A stretch of 64,000 nucleotides of DNA, taken from Rhodospirillales bacterium. GTDB lineage: Bacteria > Pseudomonadota > Alphaproteobacteria > Micavibrionales > Micavibrionaceae. The stretch covers positions 682,001 through 746,000 of the forward strand of contig JACKIU010000001.1 of assembly GCA_020638295.1 (NCBI GenBank), given 5' to 3'. The position numbers and the translations under genes are program-made. This document shows, one piece after another, positions 17,001-24,342 of the stretch. The notes beneath the pieces are model-generated. The model was not told the origin of the DNA, ran no database searches, and was given only the letters and a program-made list of their open reading frames with translations. Each line of letters begins with the position of its first letter. Within the stretch, counting starts at the first letter, position 1.

Positions 17001-17201
17001 AGCACAATCATTCTTGGCCTGATTCCGATTTTCCTGACCGACGGGCCGGGTGCGGACGTTATGCGGCGCATTGCCCTGCCGATGGTTGGTGGCATGGTCA
17101 GCACCACGATCCTGACGCTTATTTTGATCCCCGTTTTGTACGCTGCGTATATGCAATGGAACCTTAAACTCCCAAGCCAGACCGAAAGGAAAGACCCATG
17201 A
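14034..17201 (+). CDS. cusA: Cu/Ag efflux RND pump (CusA/CzcA family)
   Basis: A full-length RND transporter (1055 residues) of the heavy-metal subfamily: first membrane helix at about 20-40, DLSDTQVIIRTDWPGQAPQV after it, then the large porter domain, a second porter loop and a second six-helix bundle (GFIALAGIAVETAIVMLIYI). The transmembrane 4 segment GAMVDASIVMVENAH carries the charged residues used for proton relay in this family. Start may be 14034 or the ATG at 14040. No outer-membrane factor gene accompanies it here. Confidence 0.93.
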   Translation: MTMENNHIHDPANSFAAKIIDWSVANKFFVMLGALALLAAGVLAVTKIPLDAIPDLSDTQVIIRTDWPGQAPQVIEDQVTYPLSTQMLSLPKTKVVRGFSMFGTSFVYIVFEDGVDMYWARSRTLEYLSQVRGMLPEGVEPQLGPDATGVGWVFQYALYDRTGQHDLSELRSLQDWFVRFELATVDGVAEVASVGGFVKEYQVLVDPDKLRAYDIPLQKVIEAVRSANQETGGRTLEMAETEYLIRSFGYVNKPEDLRQAVLKTGDGTPVTLGDVARVVEGPAIRRGITELNGKGEAVGGIVVMRPGANALDVIHNVKARLESVKQGLPPGVELKVVYDRSRLIEGSIEYLKHKLIEESLMVALVTFLFLLHARSALVAIITIPLGILAAFIVMNAQGITANIMSLGGIAIAIGAMVDASIVMVENAHRKLADIGPAANKEEKQKALVQAAKEVGPGLFFSLLIITVSFFPVFALNGQSARLFTPLAFTKTYAMAAAALLSVTVVPVLMLWLVRGKIRREDENPINRFFIALYKPFLNAALKWRKTTIALAVIALVSTALPAAKLGSEFMPPLYEGGLLYMPMTLPGVSTAKAREILQVTNRQLMTVPEVEHVFGKAGRSNSATDPAPLAMIETWIELKPRSAWRPGMTPEKLIADLNERVGLPGMMDSWGYPIKIRLDMLTTGIRTPVGIKVAGSDLQEIDRIAKKVEVLAKEVPGTRSAIADRVVGGKYIEIVPDRREIARYGISLGMVQRVIQTALGGMQLDEAVESRERYPIMLRYDRPFREHVSDLDNILIPTPQGAQIPLATLAEIRIAEGPSMIKSEDARLNGWVFVDIEGRDLGSYIADLREKLKTLELPQGYTLKLSGQFEQMQEANERLKMAVPATLLIILTLLYLHFGRWDRTLLIMLSVPFGVIGGVWWLWLAGYNLSVAVAVGFIALAGIAVETAIVMLIYIDHEMREHWPETFEALLENVRHGAIQRLRPKLMTVSTIILGLIPIFLTDGPGADVMRRIALPMVGGMVSTTILTLILIPVLYAAYMQWNLKLPSQTERKDP

Positions 17202-17332
17202 AAAAACTGCTTTTAACCACTGCTTTGATAGCCATCGGTACCAGCCATTCTTTCCCGCGCTGTGCCGTAATCGGAAATAAGGCGGCGCAATGCGCGCAAA
17301 TACGCCTGCCTTTTCATAGTGTCGCGCTCTAA
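17198..17332 (+). pseudogene. Truncated periplasmic protein gene after cusA
   Basis: An ATG overlapping the cusA stop opens a 44-codon frame. The first 18 residues are a good signal peptide start (MKKLLLTTALIAIGTSHS); from about base 17258 the DNA instead matches, on the opposite strand, the start of an IS630 orfB, so the rest is read-through nonsense. A CusF-like or other periplasmic metal protein would be expected here; the body is lost. Confidence 0.6.
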
Positions 17333-17683
17333 ATATTTGCGCTCTTTTTTTTACGAATACCAAGCTTGCGCAGAGCACTCGACAAAGCCGGAACGCTGAC
17401 CTTAAATAGCGCAGCACGTTCGCGAAGAAGAGCATCAGGATGGTCTTGCACATGCCGGGCAAGCGCCCTTTTGTCAATCTTGCGATGACGCGGCCCCGAT
17501 GGCGTGGGCGCAAGATTCTTTCGGCTTAACCAATCATACACCGTATCACGATGTACACCAAAACGGCGCGCCGCTTCCGCTTTGCTGCCGCCTGAACGGA
17601 CAAATTCTACAACCCGTTCACGAAGATCAAATGAATAAGTCATGCCTAACTATAGCATGTCGGAATATTAATTTAAATTACTA
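17255..17683 (-). mobile_element. Truncated IS630-family insertion sequence
   Basis: Contains orfA complete (17329-17643) and, in another frame behind an A8 run, the start of orfB reading KYLERDTMKRQAYLRALRRL and a few further residues. The rest of orfB with the DDE residues and the distal end is missing at about 17258. The surviving end reads TAGTAATTTAAATTAATATT inward from 17683 and abuts a TA (17684-17685), similar to the ends of the elements at 4780 and 34210. Confidence 0.7.
17329..17643 (-). CDS. IS630-family transposase orfA (helix-turn-helix part)
   Basis: A 104-residue protein with two helix-turn-helix units: MTYSFDLRERVVEFVRSGGS with the AEAARRFGVHRDTVYDWL helix, then a second HTH (AALFKVSVPALSSALRKLGI). 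It ends in the basic tail RKKKSANI at an A8 run where IS630 elements of this type shift frame into orfB. It binds element ends but cannot act alone, because the catalytic orfB is deleted. Confidence 0.8.
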   Translation of the reverse strand: MTYSFDLRERVVEFVRSGGSKAEAARRFGVHRDTVYDWLSRKNLAPTPSGPRHRKIDKRALARHVQDHPDALLRERAALFKVSVPALSSALRKLGIRKKKSANI

Positions 17684-17685
17684 TA

Positions 17686-17740
17686 GTTTGTCCCCCACGC
17701 TTTTTTTAATACCTCGCCCCTTGGGGCGGGGGTGTTCATT
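17686..17740 (-). repeat. GC-rich palindromic repeat (GCCCCAAGGGGC family)
   Basis: Read on the minus strand: GAACACCCCCGCCCCAAGGG, then GCGAGGTAT, then AGCGTGGGGGACAAACTATAG. The central palindrome GCCCCAAGGGGC and the outer CACCCCC/GTGGGGG arms recur at 29543-29573, 52403-52439 and 56728-56780. Confidence 0.7.
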
Positions 17741-17756
17741 GATCGAGCGACGAAAC

Positions 17757-18257
17757 TTATTTCGCAATAGCCTGTTTTGCGATTTCGATGTCTTCTTGTG
17801 AAACATCGTCGGCGCGGGCGGCCTCTTCCTCGGCTTTGAGAATACGGTTACGGGTTGCGGCCTGATACGCGACCTTGGCATGCTCGGAACAATACGGCAG
17901 CCCGGCAATATTCTTGCAGCCGCAAAAACCGAAGCTTTCTTCGCGCGGATCACCCAGCGGCCAGCGGCACTGATTGGCTTTCAAATCCACCAGAGGAACG
18001 CCCTGACGGTTGTCCTGCGCAGCGGCTTTTTGGATTTTTCTTTCGGGAAGAGAGGGTGCTGAGGGTGTTGTTTTGACAGCGACGAGTTTTTTATTTTGCT
18101 GGATTGGAGAAACACGGTTGGAGAGTTTCAACCGATGCGCCTTACCGATAACTGCATTGCGTGTGACGCCGCCAAGCTCCTTGGCAATTTCTGCGGCGGT
18201 CTTACCTTCGCCCCAGAGTTTGGTCAGCAATTCAACGCGTTCATCGGTCCAGCTCAT
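17757..18257 (-). CDS. gcrA: GcrA cell-cycle regulator
   Basis: GcrA is an alphaproteobacterial sigma-70 cofactor that activates promoters carrying methylated GANTC sites. The start MSWTDERVELLTKLWGEGKT is diagnostic, followed by the HTH (AEIAKELGGVTRNAVIGKAH) and a C-terminal Cys/His part (NQCRWPLGDP, FCGCKNIAGLPYCSEH). The ATG at 18257 is chosen over one eight codons upstream because it gives the conserved N-terminus. About 166 residues, usual size. Confidence 0.95.
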   Translation of the reverse strand: MSWTDERVELLTKLWGEGKTAAEIAKELGGVTRNAVIGKAHRLKLSNRVSPIQQNKKLVAVKTTPSAPSLPERKIQKAAAQDNRQGVPLVDLKANQCRWPLGDPREESFGFCGCKNIAGLPYCSEHAKVAYQAATRNRILKAEEEAARADDVSQEDIEIAKQAIAK

Positions 18258-18417
18258 GCTCTGTATCTCCCACTTGTCCACACACCAGCTAACGCACTGA
18301 TATGCAACATTAAATCCAATCCGGTTTTCTTTAGAGTTTGTACTCTATCAGCACCGAATCATTTTGGTCAAATTCTGATGACGAAAAAAATACGTTATCC
18401 ACACTTTGAAAATTTTT

Positions 18418-19338
18418 TTATTCGATCAACCCCATCGCGCGCAAATTTTCTGTACGTTCGGCCCAATTTTTTTCCACTTTGACGAACAGTTTCAAATGCA
18501 CGGCCCGGCCGAAAATTTCTTTCATCTCCTCGCGCGCCTCCTGCCCGATTTTTTTGATCTGCGCCCCGCCCTTACCCAGAACGATGGCTTTTTGGCTATC
18601 GCGCTCGACAAAAACCCGCTGCGAAATTTTGACGCTGCCATTATCAAACTCTTCCCAGCTTTCTGTTTCAACCATCACCGCATAAGGCAGTTCTTTATGC
18701 AGCTGGTTAAAAATTTTCTCCCGCGTAATTTCCGCCGCCATCATGCGCATCGGCAAATCGGTAATCTGGTCTTCGTCATAAACCCACGGTCCGGGCTGAG
18801 CGCGCTCGGCTAAATCGGCCAGCAGGTCTTTGGTCCCGTCTCCCTTGAGCGAGGAAATCATAAAGGTCGCGGTGTAATCAAACATGTCGTTAAAACCGGT
18901 GGCCAAGGCGAGCAGCTCTTCCTTACGGGTTTTATCGGTTTTGTTCAGCGCCAGAATAACCGGCTTGCCTTTTGGAAGTTTTTTAATCAGTCCGGTATTT
19001 TTCTCCCGCGCGTTTTTCACCGATGCATCGACGATATGGATGACGCATTCGCATTCATCCAGCGCATCCAGTGCTGCTGCGACCATAGCCTTCTCCATGG
19101 CCCGCGCCCCGCCGGCATCGAAAATCCCCGGCGTATCGATCAGGATAATCTGCGCGGGGCCCTGCAGGGCAATGCCGAGAATGCGGTTGCGCGTGGTATG
19201 GACCTTATGCGAAACGATCGAAACCTTGGCGCCGACCAGCTGGTTGATTAGCGTCGATTTCCCGGCGTTGGGCAGGCCGACAACACCGGCAAAGCCGCAG
19301 CGCGTTTCCGTAGAGTTTTTATTTTGACCGCCGCTCAT
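18418..19338 (-). CDS. era: GTPase Era
   Basis: Era is a GTPase that binds 16S rRNA and helps 30S assembly. Seen: G1 GLPNAGKS (21-28), G3 DTPG, G4 NKTD, and a C-terminal KH domain with VLGKGGAQIKKIGQEAREE. It is 306 residues, as usual. Its ATG overlaps the rnc stop (ATGA), so it is coupled to RNase III in the lepB-rnc-era operon. Confidence 0.97.
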   Translation of the reverse strand: MSGGQNKNSTETRCGFAGVVGLPNAGKSTLINQLVGAKVSIVSHKVHTTRNRILGIALQGPAQIILIDTPGIFDAGGARAMEKAMVAAALDALDECECVIHIVDASVKNAREKNTGLIKKLPKGKPVILALNKTDKTRKEELLALATGFNDMFDYTATFMISSLKGDGTKDLLADLAERAQPGPWVYDEDQITDLPMRMMAAEITREKIFNQLHKELPYAVMVETESWEEFDNGSVKISQRVFVERDSQKAIVLGKGGAQIKKIGQEAREEMKEIFGRAVHLKLFVKVEKNWAERTENLRAMGLIE

Positions 19339-20018
19339 GCGCTGAACTCATCTTGACGCTGTTTCATAAAGGCGCGTGCGGCTTCTTTTTCGGCCAACCC
19401 GCGCGAACGTCCTTGCGCCCGCACCGGGTCAAATCCTTCCAGCCGCAATTCAATCTCGAAAATCGGCGCGTGATCCGGCCCCGTCTGATCGACGATTGCA
19501 TAGCCGGGCAGGCCGAGCCCGCGAGCCTGCGCCCATTCCTGCACCTGCGTTTTGGGATGTAATGGTGGCTCTTTCATCACATCAAGCCGATCAGCCCACA
19601 GCGCGTGGATCAGGTCCTGGCACTTCCCAAACCCGGCATCAAGATAAAGCGCGCCGATCATCGATTCAAAAACATCGGCGAGAATATTTTCATTCTCCGC
19701 CCCGCCAGCCTGCTTTTCCGCCTCGGAAAGATTCAGATATGCACCCAGTTCGAGTTCCACCGCAATCTTGGCCAGAAATGTGCCTTGCACCAATGCGGCC
19801 AGACGTTTGGCCAGATCGCCCTCGGCTTCTTTGGGAAAACGACCGTAAAGCAGTTCGGCAATCACCAACCCCAGCACGCGATCACCGAGAAATTCGAGCC
19901 GCTCATAATTATACCCCGCGGCGGCGCTGGAATGTGTGAGAGCTGTTTGGATAAGCTGTGTATTCTCAAACGTGTGACCGATACGCTGTTCAAGATCGGT
20001 AAGAGGTCGCACGGCCAT
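19335..20018 (-). CDS. rnc: Ribonuclease III
   Basis: RNase III cleaves double-stranded RNA, including rRNA precursors. The signature ERLEFLGDRVLGLVI with the catalytic Asp is near residues 40-54, the second acidic site is in ADVFESMIGALYLDAG, and a dsRNA-binding domain occupies the C-terminus (HPKTQVQEWAQARGL). The ATG at 20018 overlaps the lepB stop as TGATG; a GTG one codon upstream is possible. Confidence 0.97.
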   Translation of the reverse strand: MAVRPLTDLEQRIGHTFENTQLIQTALTHSSAAAGYNYERLEFLGDRVLGLVIAELLYGRFPKEAEGDLAKRLAALVQGTFLAKIAVELELGAYLNLSEAEKQAGGAENENILADVFESMIGALYLDAGFGKCQDLIHALWADRLDVMKEPPLHPKTQVQEWAQARGLGLPGYAIVDQTGPDHAPIFEIELRLEGFDPVRAQGRSRGLAEKEAARAFMKQRQDEFSA

Positions 20019-20881
20019 CACGCGTTCGGCCCTTCGGTTTCAGAATTCAAGCGTACCGGATCGATGTCGTTGAAGAAGCGATTATAGCGCAGCGCCCACG
20101 GCCATTTCCAAATTTCAAACAGCCCGGCTTCACCGTTGGTTGAGAAAAACAGGAAGTCCGCCCGACCCACCAGATTTTCGTACGGGACAAAACCGACCGC
20201 TTCACGCACCCGGCTGTCCTGGGAATTATCGCGGTTATCGCCCATCATGAAATAATGTCCTTCCGGCACCGTATAAACCGGGGTGTTATCGAGAGGTTCA
20301 TTGTCACCTTCTTCAAAGATGTCGTGCACAACGCCGCCGGGCAGCGTTTCGATATAGTGATACATCGGCGTTCCTTCATCTTCCGGTCCGGTGCCTTCTT
20401 TAATGCCCACGGCTTCGCGCGGGACAAGCTCACCGTTGATATATAAACGCCCATTCCTCACCTGAATGGTATCTCCCGGCAAGCCGATCAGGCGCTTGAT
20501 ATAATCAATACGCGGATTGGTCGGCAGTTTGAAAACGATGACATCGCCGCGTTGAGGCTGTTTATCCCACACGCGCCCGTCCAACGGCGCCAGACCGAAC
20601 GGGAAAGAATAACGGCTATAACCGTATGAAGGCTTGTTCACGAATAAATAATCACCGACCAGCAATGTCGGTTTCATCGACCCGGAAGGGATATTAAACG
20701 GTTCAAATAAAAACGTGCGGATCATCAGGGCGATAATCACGGCGATCATCGCGGTTTTGAAAAAATCGGACAGCTCTTCCTTCGCCGTCAGAGGCGGTTC
20801 ATCTTGTGCGCCGACTTTTAAATTCGCATCGGCGCGCAAAGCCGCTTCCGGTTCGTTCAGATTATTTTGGTCCATATTCAT
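20018..20881 (-). CDS. lepB: Signal peptidase I
   Basis: Type I signal peptidase of the inner membrane. One N-terminal membrane helix (about 43-59), nucleophile Ser68 in IPSGSMKPTL, general base Lys129 in IDYIKRLIGLPGD, and box E MGDNRDNSQDSR. The first 40 residues are an acidic, polar cytoplasmic tail. It precedes rnc with a 1-base overlap and follows acpS. Confidence 0.96.
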   Translation of the reverse strand: MNMDQNNLNEPEAALRADANLKVGAQDEPPLTAKEELSDFFKTAMIAVIIALMIRTFLFEPFNIPSGSMKPTLLVGDYLFVNKPSYGYSRYSFPFGLAPLDGRVWDKQPQRGDVIVFKLPTNPRIDYIKRLIGLPGDTIQVRNGRLYINGELVPREAVGIKEGTGPEDEGTPMYHYIETLPGGVVHDIFEEGDNEPLDNTPVYTVPEGHYFMMGDNRDNSQDSRVREAVGFVPYENLVGRADFLFFSTNGEAGLFEIWKWPWALRYNRFFNDIDPVRLNSETEGPNA

Positions 20882-20924
20882 TTTGCCCTTCTTAAAGCGC
20901 TTTTACAGGATTTATGTTCCCGAC

Positions 20925-21332
20925 TCAAGCGCCTCGCGCTTCAATAATCACCGTGGCTTTGGCGAATGGCGGTTCGTCGGTCAGGCTCAGATGGATATGC
21001 GCCTGAGACCCGGGCGGTGTCATAGCCTCAAGACGTTTCAGCGCTCCGCCGGTCAGAACCAGACTCGGCGCACCGCTGGCGGCATTGACCACACCGATAT
21101 CTTTCATGTAAACGCCTTGGGCAAATCCAGTGCCCAGCGCCTTGGACATGGCTTCCTTGGCGGCAAAGCGCTTGGCATAAGTGGCAATATGAGTGCCACC
21201 GGCCCGGCGCCGTTCGGCCTTGGCGCATTCCTCATCGGTAAAGCAGCGCGCAATAAAGCGCTCTTCATAGCGCCCCATGATTTTCTCCATGCGGCGAATA
21301 TCGATTAAATCACTGCCTATGCCGAGAATCAT
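20925..21332 (-). CDS. acpS: Holo-[acyl-carrier-protein] synthase
   Basis: Transfers the phosphopantetheine arm from CoA to apo-ACP. Seen: GIGSDLIDIRRMEK with Asp8 and FAAKEAMSKALGTG with the second Mg-binding acid. At 135 residues it has the usual size. The DUF2062 gene ends 2 bp upstream, so the two are surely cotranscribed. Confidence 0.95.
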   Translation of the reverse strand: MILGIGSDLIDIRRMEKIMGRYEERFIARCFTDEECAKAERRRAGGTHIATYAKRFAAKEAMSKALGTGFAQGVYMKDIGVVNAASGAPSLVLTGGALKRLEAMTPPGSQAHIHLSLTDEPPFAKATVIIEARGA

Positions 21333-21334
21333 TT

Positions 21335-21919
21335 TTAACTGTCCTGCCCCGTAACTTCGCGGGCCTCTTTATGCAAGCGGTTCTCGCGGGCCTTCTTGCG
21401 CGCCGCCTGGGCCCCGTTGACCAGTTGATAAAACAGCGTATAGGTCAAGGGTACGGTCGCCAGCCCCAGCAAATATCCCCCCAACATCCAGGGGGCAAAA
21501 ATGCGGTAAGGCTCACTTTTAACCAACTCCCAGATAACCCCAAAATTGGCATGTTCGGGCAAAGTCGCTTCGGCGGGCAGGCCGAGAAGTTGAAACAAAT
21601 ACGAGCCAAGCGAAATGGCCGCCCACCACATAAACGGAAAGGTCCAGGGGTTTCCGGCAAACGTGCCGATCAGCGCGGCGAGAAAATTCGCCCGCACCAG
21701 ATAGGCGATAAAACCGGCCTGTACGAAATGCGTTCCCAAAATCGGCGTAAAGGAAATCGCCACGCCGATCGACAGCCCCAAAGCGATTTTGGGTGCGGTA
21801 TCCGAAAGTCGTACAATACGGTGTCTGGTATAGCGCGCCGCTCGCACCCAGCCCATGGAAGGCCAGAACAGCTCTTTGATATTTTGCAAAACCGTCCGGG
21901 GCTTACGGCGTTTAAACAT
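21335..21919 (-). CDS. DUF2062 membrane protein
   Basis: A 194-residue protein with the DUF2062 pattern: a basic N-terminus, then ALGLSIGVAISFTPILGTHF, AALIGTFAGNPWTFPFMWW and a final long hydrophobic segment. Several membrane helices are predicted by eye. The function is unknown; the gene is first of the acpS-lepB-rnc-era cluster. Confidence 0.85.
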   Translation of the reverse strand: MFKRRKPRTVLQNIKELFWPSMGWVRAARYTRHRIVRLSDTAPKIALGLSIGVAISFTPILGTHFVQAGFIAYLVRANFLAALIGTFAGNPWTFPFMWWAAISLGSYLFQLLGLPAEATLPEHANFGVIWELVKSEPYRIFAPWMLGGYLLGLATVPLTYTLFYQLVNGAQAARKKARENRLHKEAREVTGQDS

Positions 21920-22001
21920 TTATAAGGGCCATCATTGTCGTTGAAGGTTTTTCAGCTTATGATCACCGATAGGCAACCGCTGCAAAGATGGACTTTATCC
22001 G

Positions 22002-22517
22002 ATGAAGATTCAAGACCACATCCGTATTATTCCTGACTTTCCCAAGCCGGGGATTAATTTTTACGACATCGCAACATTGCTAGCCAACCCGGCGGCCTGG
22101 CGCGAGGTGATTGCCCGTCTGCAGCGCATAACCGAAGATTACCGCCCGGATTTATTGATGGGCATTGAATCGCGCGGGTTTCTGGTCGCCGCCCCGTTGG
22201 CCTATGAAATGGGCTGCGGCTTCGGGATGGTGCGCAAGCATGGCAAGCTGCCCGGCCAGACCCTTTCACACGAATATTCTCTCGAATATGGGGAGGATAT
22301 TATCGAGATCCAGCCGGATCTCATCCCCGCTGGGGCCAAGGTCGTGCTGGTGGATGATTTGCTGGCCACCGGCGGCACGATGCATGGCGCGGAAAAGCTG
22401 TTACAAAAAGCCGGAGCGCATGTTGTGGCGAATATATGTATTGTGGAGCTTGAGGGGTTAAACGGCGCTGATAAGCTTGATGCGCCGCTGGAATCGCTCA
22501 TTCGCTGTCCGGCTTAG
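22002..22517 (+). CDS. apt: Adenine phosphoribosyltransferase
   Basis: Salvages adenine to AMP using PRPP. The PRPP-binding loop VVLVDDLLATGGT is at about 115-127, and the N-terminal IRIIPDFPKPGINFYDI and ESRGFLVAAPLAYEMG are typical. 171 residues, full length. It is convergent with, and overlaps by 20 bases, the antiporter gene on the other strand. Confidence 0.96.
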   Translation: MKIQDHIRIIPDFPKPGINFYDIATLLANPAAWREVIARLQRITEDYRPDLLMGIESRGFLVAAPLAYEMGCGFGMVRKHGKLPGQTLSHEYSLEYGEDIIEIQPDLIPAGAKVVLVDDLLATGGTMHGAEKLLQKAGAHVVANICIVELEGLNGADKLDAPLESLIRCPA

Positions 22518-24339
22518 CGTCTACGCTCGGCCTGGCTTCTTCCTGAGATGTTTCAGCTTCAAACATGATCAGCAGATCCTCTTCGCCGATTTTTTCAAAA
22601 TCTTCCGGCGGGCGTAGGTCCAAACGGCCTTTTTGTGAGATATAACCGACAATTTTCAAAGACCCGGTCTTGACGCGTTCATGGATCTTTTCAAGATTTC
22701 CCTCCTGCCCGGCGCGGCTAGTGCGAAAACGCCAGCCCTGCATATACTCGCTGGAAAGATCCCAGTAATCCATGTCCGGCTGGCCGAATGTCCGTCCGCG
22801 GATCGTATGGGCAATCTGGCGGCGTTCGTGTTCGTCTTCTGCATGCGGCAGGAATTGATAAACTTTATCGCGGCCAAACTCGTGAATGAACATATTGCAG
22901 ACCAGCGCGTTATAGGCCGGGTTGTTGCTGACGGCCAGCAAGGTATTATAACGCGCCAGTTCGAGGTGATATTCCGTTTCCTCGGATAAAATCTCGCCGT
23001 AATAAACCGGGATATCCGAAAGCCGCGCCTTGCGCAGCGCATGCCAGTTCTTATCGGCAATCATCACATCGACATTACGGCTTTTGAGCATTTTAGCGAA
23101 TTGCACCGCCCATTCGGATGCGCCGACAATGATCAGGCTGTCTTTGCCGGTATAGGCCAACCCCAGCTTTTCGGCGACAGGCTTCGCGCTCAGGCCGTGC
23201 GCAAACACCGTGCACAGGACGATAGCGAAGGCCAGGGCCAAAATCTGCTGCCCGTCTTCATAACCGATGCCGACCATAGAGGGCCCCAAAACTCCGGCCA
23301 CGGCCGCGCAAACAATCCCGCGCGGACCGATCCACCCGGTCAGGATCACTTCCTGCCAGCTCATTTTCGTACCGATACTGGAAACGGCGAGCGTCAAGGG
23401 CCGGATGACAAAAAGCAGCAGCGCGATAAAGGCAAAGCCGCGCCAGTCAATGGAAAACAAAATCGCCGGATCGATCTTGGCGGTCAGCAAAATAAACACG
23501 CCCGAAACCAGCATGATCGACAGAGTTTCTTTAAATTTTTTCAGCTCCTCAATCGAGCTCATCCCCATATTGGCCAGCGCTACGCCGAGAATCGTCACGC
23601 CGATCAGCCCGAAATCATGTTCGATGGCATTACAGATCACGAAATAAACCACGGCGGTTGAGAGCAACGCCATGGGCTTGAGATATTCAGGGATCACATC
23701 ATGGTTAAATAACCGTGACAGGGCATAGGCGATCGTGATGCCGAAAAACCCGATCACGATAATGGCCAGAATAGTGCTGGTCACAAAATCGACAGCGGCC
23801 ACATTTTCCAGCGACTGCAGACGGAAAAACTCATAGCACAAAATCGCCAGCACCGCGCCTACGGGGTCGTTGATAATGCCTTCCCATTTCAGGATGGAGG
23901 CCGGGCGTTCTTTCAAATGCGAGTTTTTGAGCAGCGGCATGATAACGGTGGGGCCGGTGACAATCAGCAACGCCCCAAAGGTCAAAGCGACTGGCAGACT
24001 AAGGCCCGCAACGGTATGCGCCGCCAGCGTTGTCAAAATCCACGCCACCGGCGCGCCGACCAAAATCACTTGGCGGATCGATGCGCGCGCCTCGCGGATT
24101 TCTTTAAAGTTCAGATTCAGCGCGCCTTCAAACAGGATAATACCCACGGCCAGTGAGATAATCGGGTTCAGCAAATCCCCGAGCAGCGCTTCAGGCTGGA
24201 TCAGATGCAAGGTCGGCCCGGCTAAAAACCCGCCGATCAGCAAAAACACAATCGCCGGGGTTTTTAACTTCCAGCCCAGCCACTGCGCGGCAATACTGAA
24301 AAACGCAAGCCATGAAATTTGCGCCAGAATACTGGTCAT
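22498..24339 (-). CDS. CPA1-type cation:proton antiporter with TrkA/RCK domain
   Basis: A 613-residue protein: about 12-13 membrane helices (1-400) of the NhaP/CPA1 type with NDPVGAVLA in the ion-binding region, followed by a cytosolic TrkA-N fold (DSLIIVGASEWAVQFAKML) and a TrkA-C-like end. It should exchange Na+ or K+ for H+ across the inner membrane, gated by nucleotide. The gene begins 3 bases after the end of rsh, so the two are coupled in transcription. Confidence 0.88.
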   Translation of the reverse strand: MTSILAQISWLAFFSIAAQWLGWKLKTPAIVFLLIGGFLAGPTLHLIQPEALLGDLLNPIISLAVGIILFEGALNLNFKEIREARASIRQVILVGAPVAWILTTLAAHTVAGLSLPVALTFGALLIVTGPTVIMPLLKNSHLKERPASILKWEGIINDPVGAVLAILCYEFFRLQSLENVAAVDFVTSTILAIIVIGFFGITIAYALSRLFNHDVIPEYLKPMALLSTAVVYFVICNAIEHDFGLIGVTILGVALANMGMSSIEELKKFKETLSIMLVSGVFILLTAKIDPAILFSIDWRGFAFIALLLFVIRPLTLAVSSIGTKMSWQEVILTGWIGPRGIVCAAVAGVLGPSMVGIGYEDGQQILALAFAIVLCTVFAHGLSAKPVAEKLGLAYTGKDSLIIVGASEWAVQFAKMLKSRNVDVMIADKNWHALRKARLSDIPVYYGEILSEETEYHLELARYNTLLAVSNNPAYNALVCNMFIHEFGRDKVYQFLPHAEDEHERRQIAHTIRGRTFGQPDMDYWDLSSEYMQGWRFRTSRAGQEGNLEKIHERVKTGSLKIVGYISQKGRLDLRPPEDFEKIGEEDLLIMFEAETSQEEARPSVDAKPDSE

Positions 24340-24342
24340 ACG

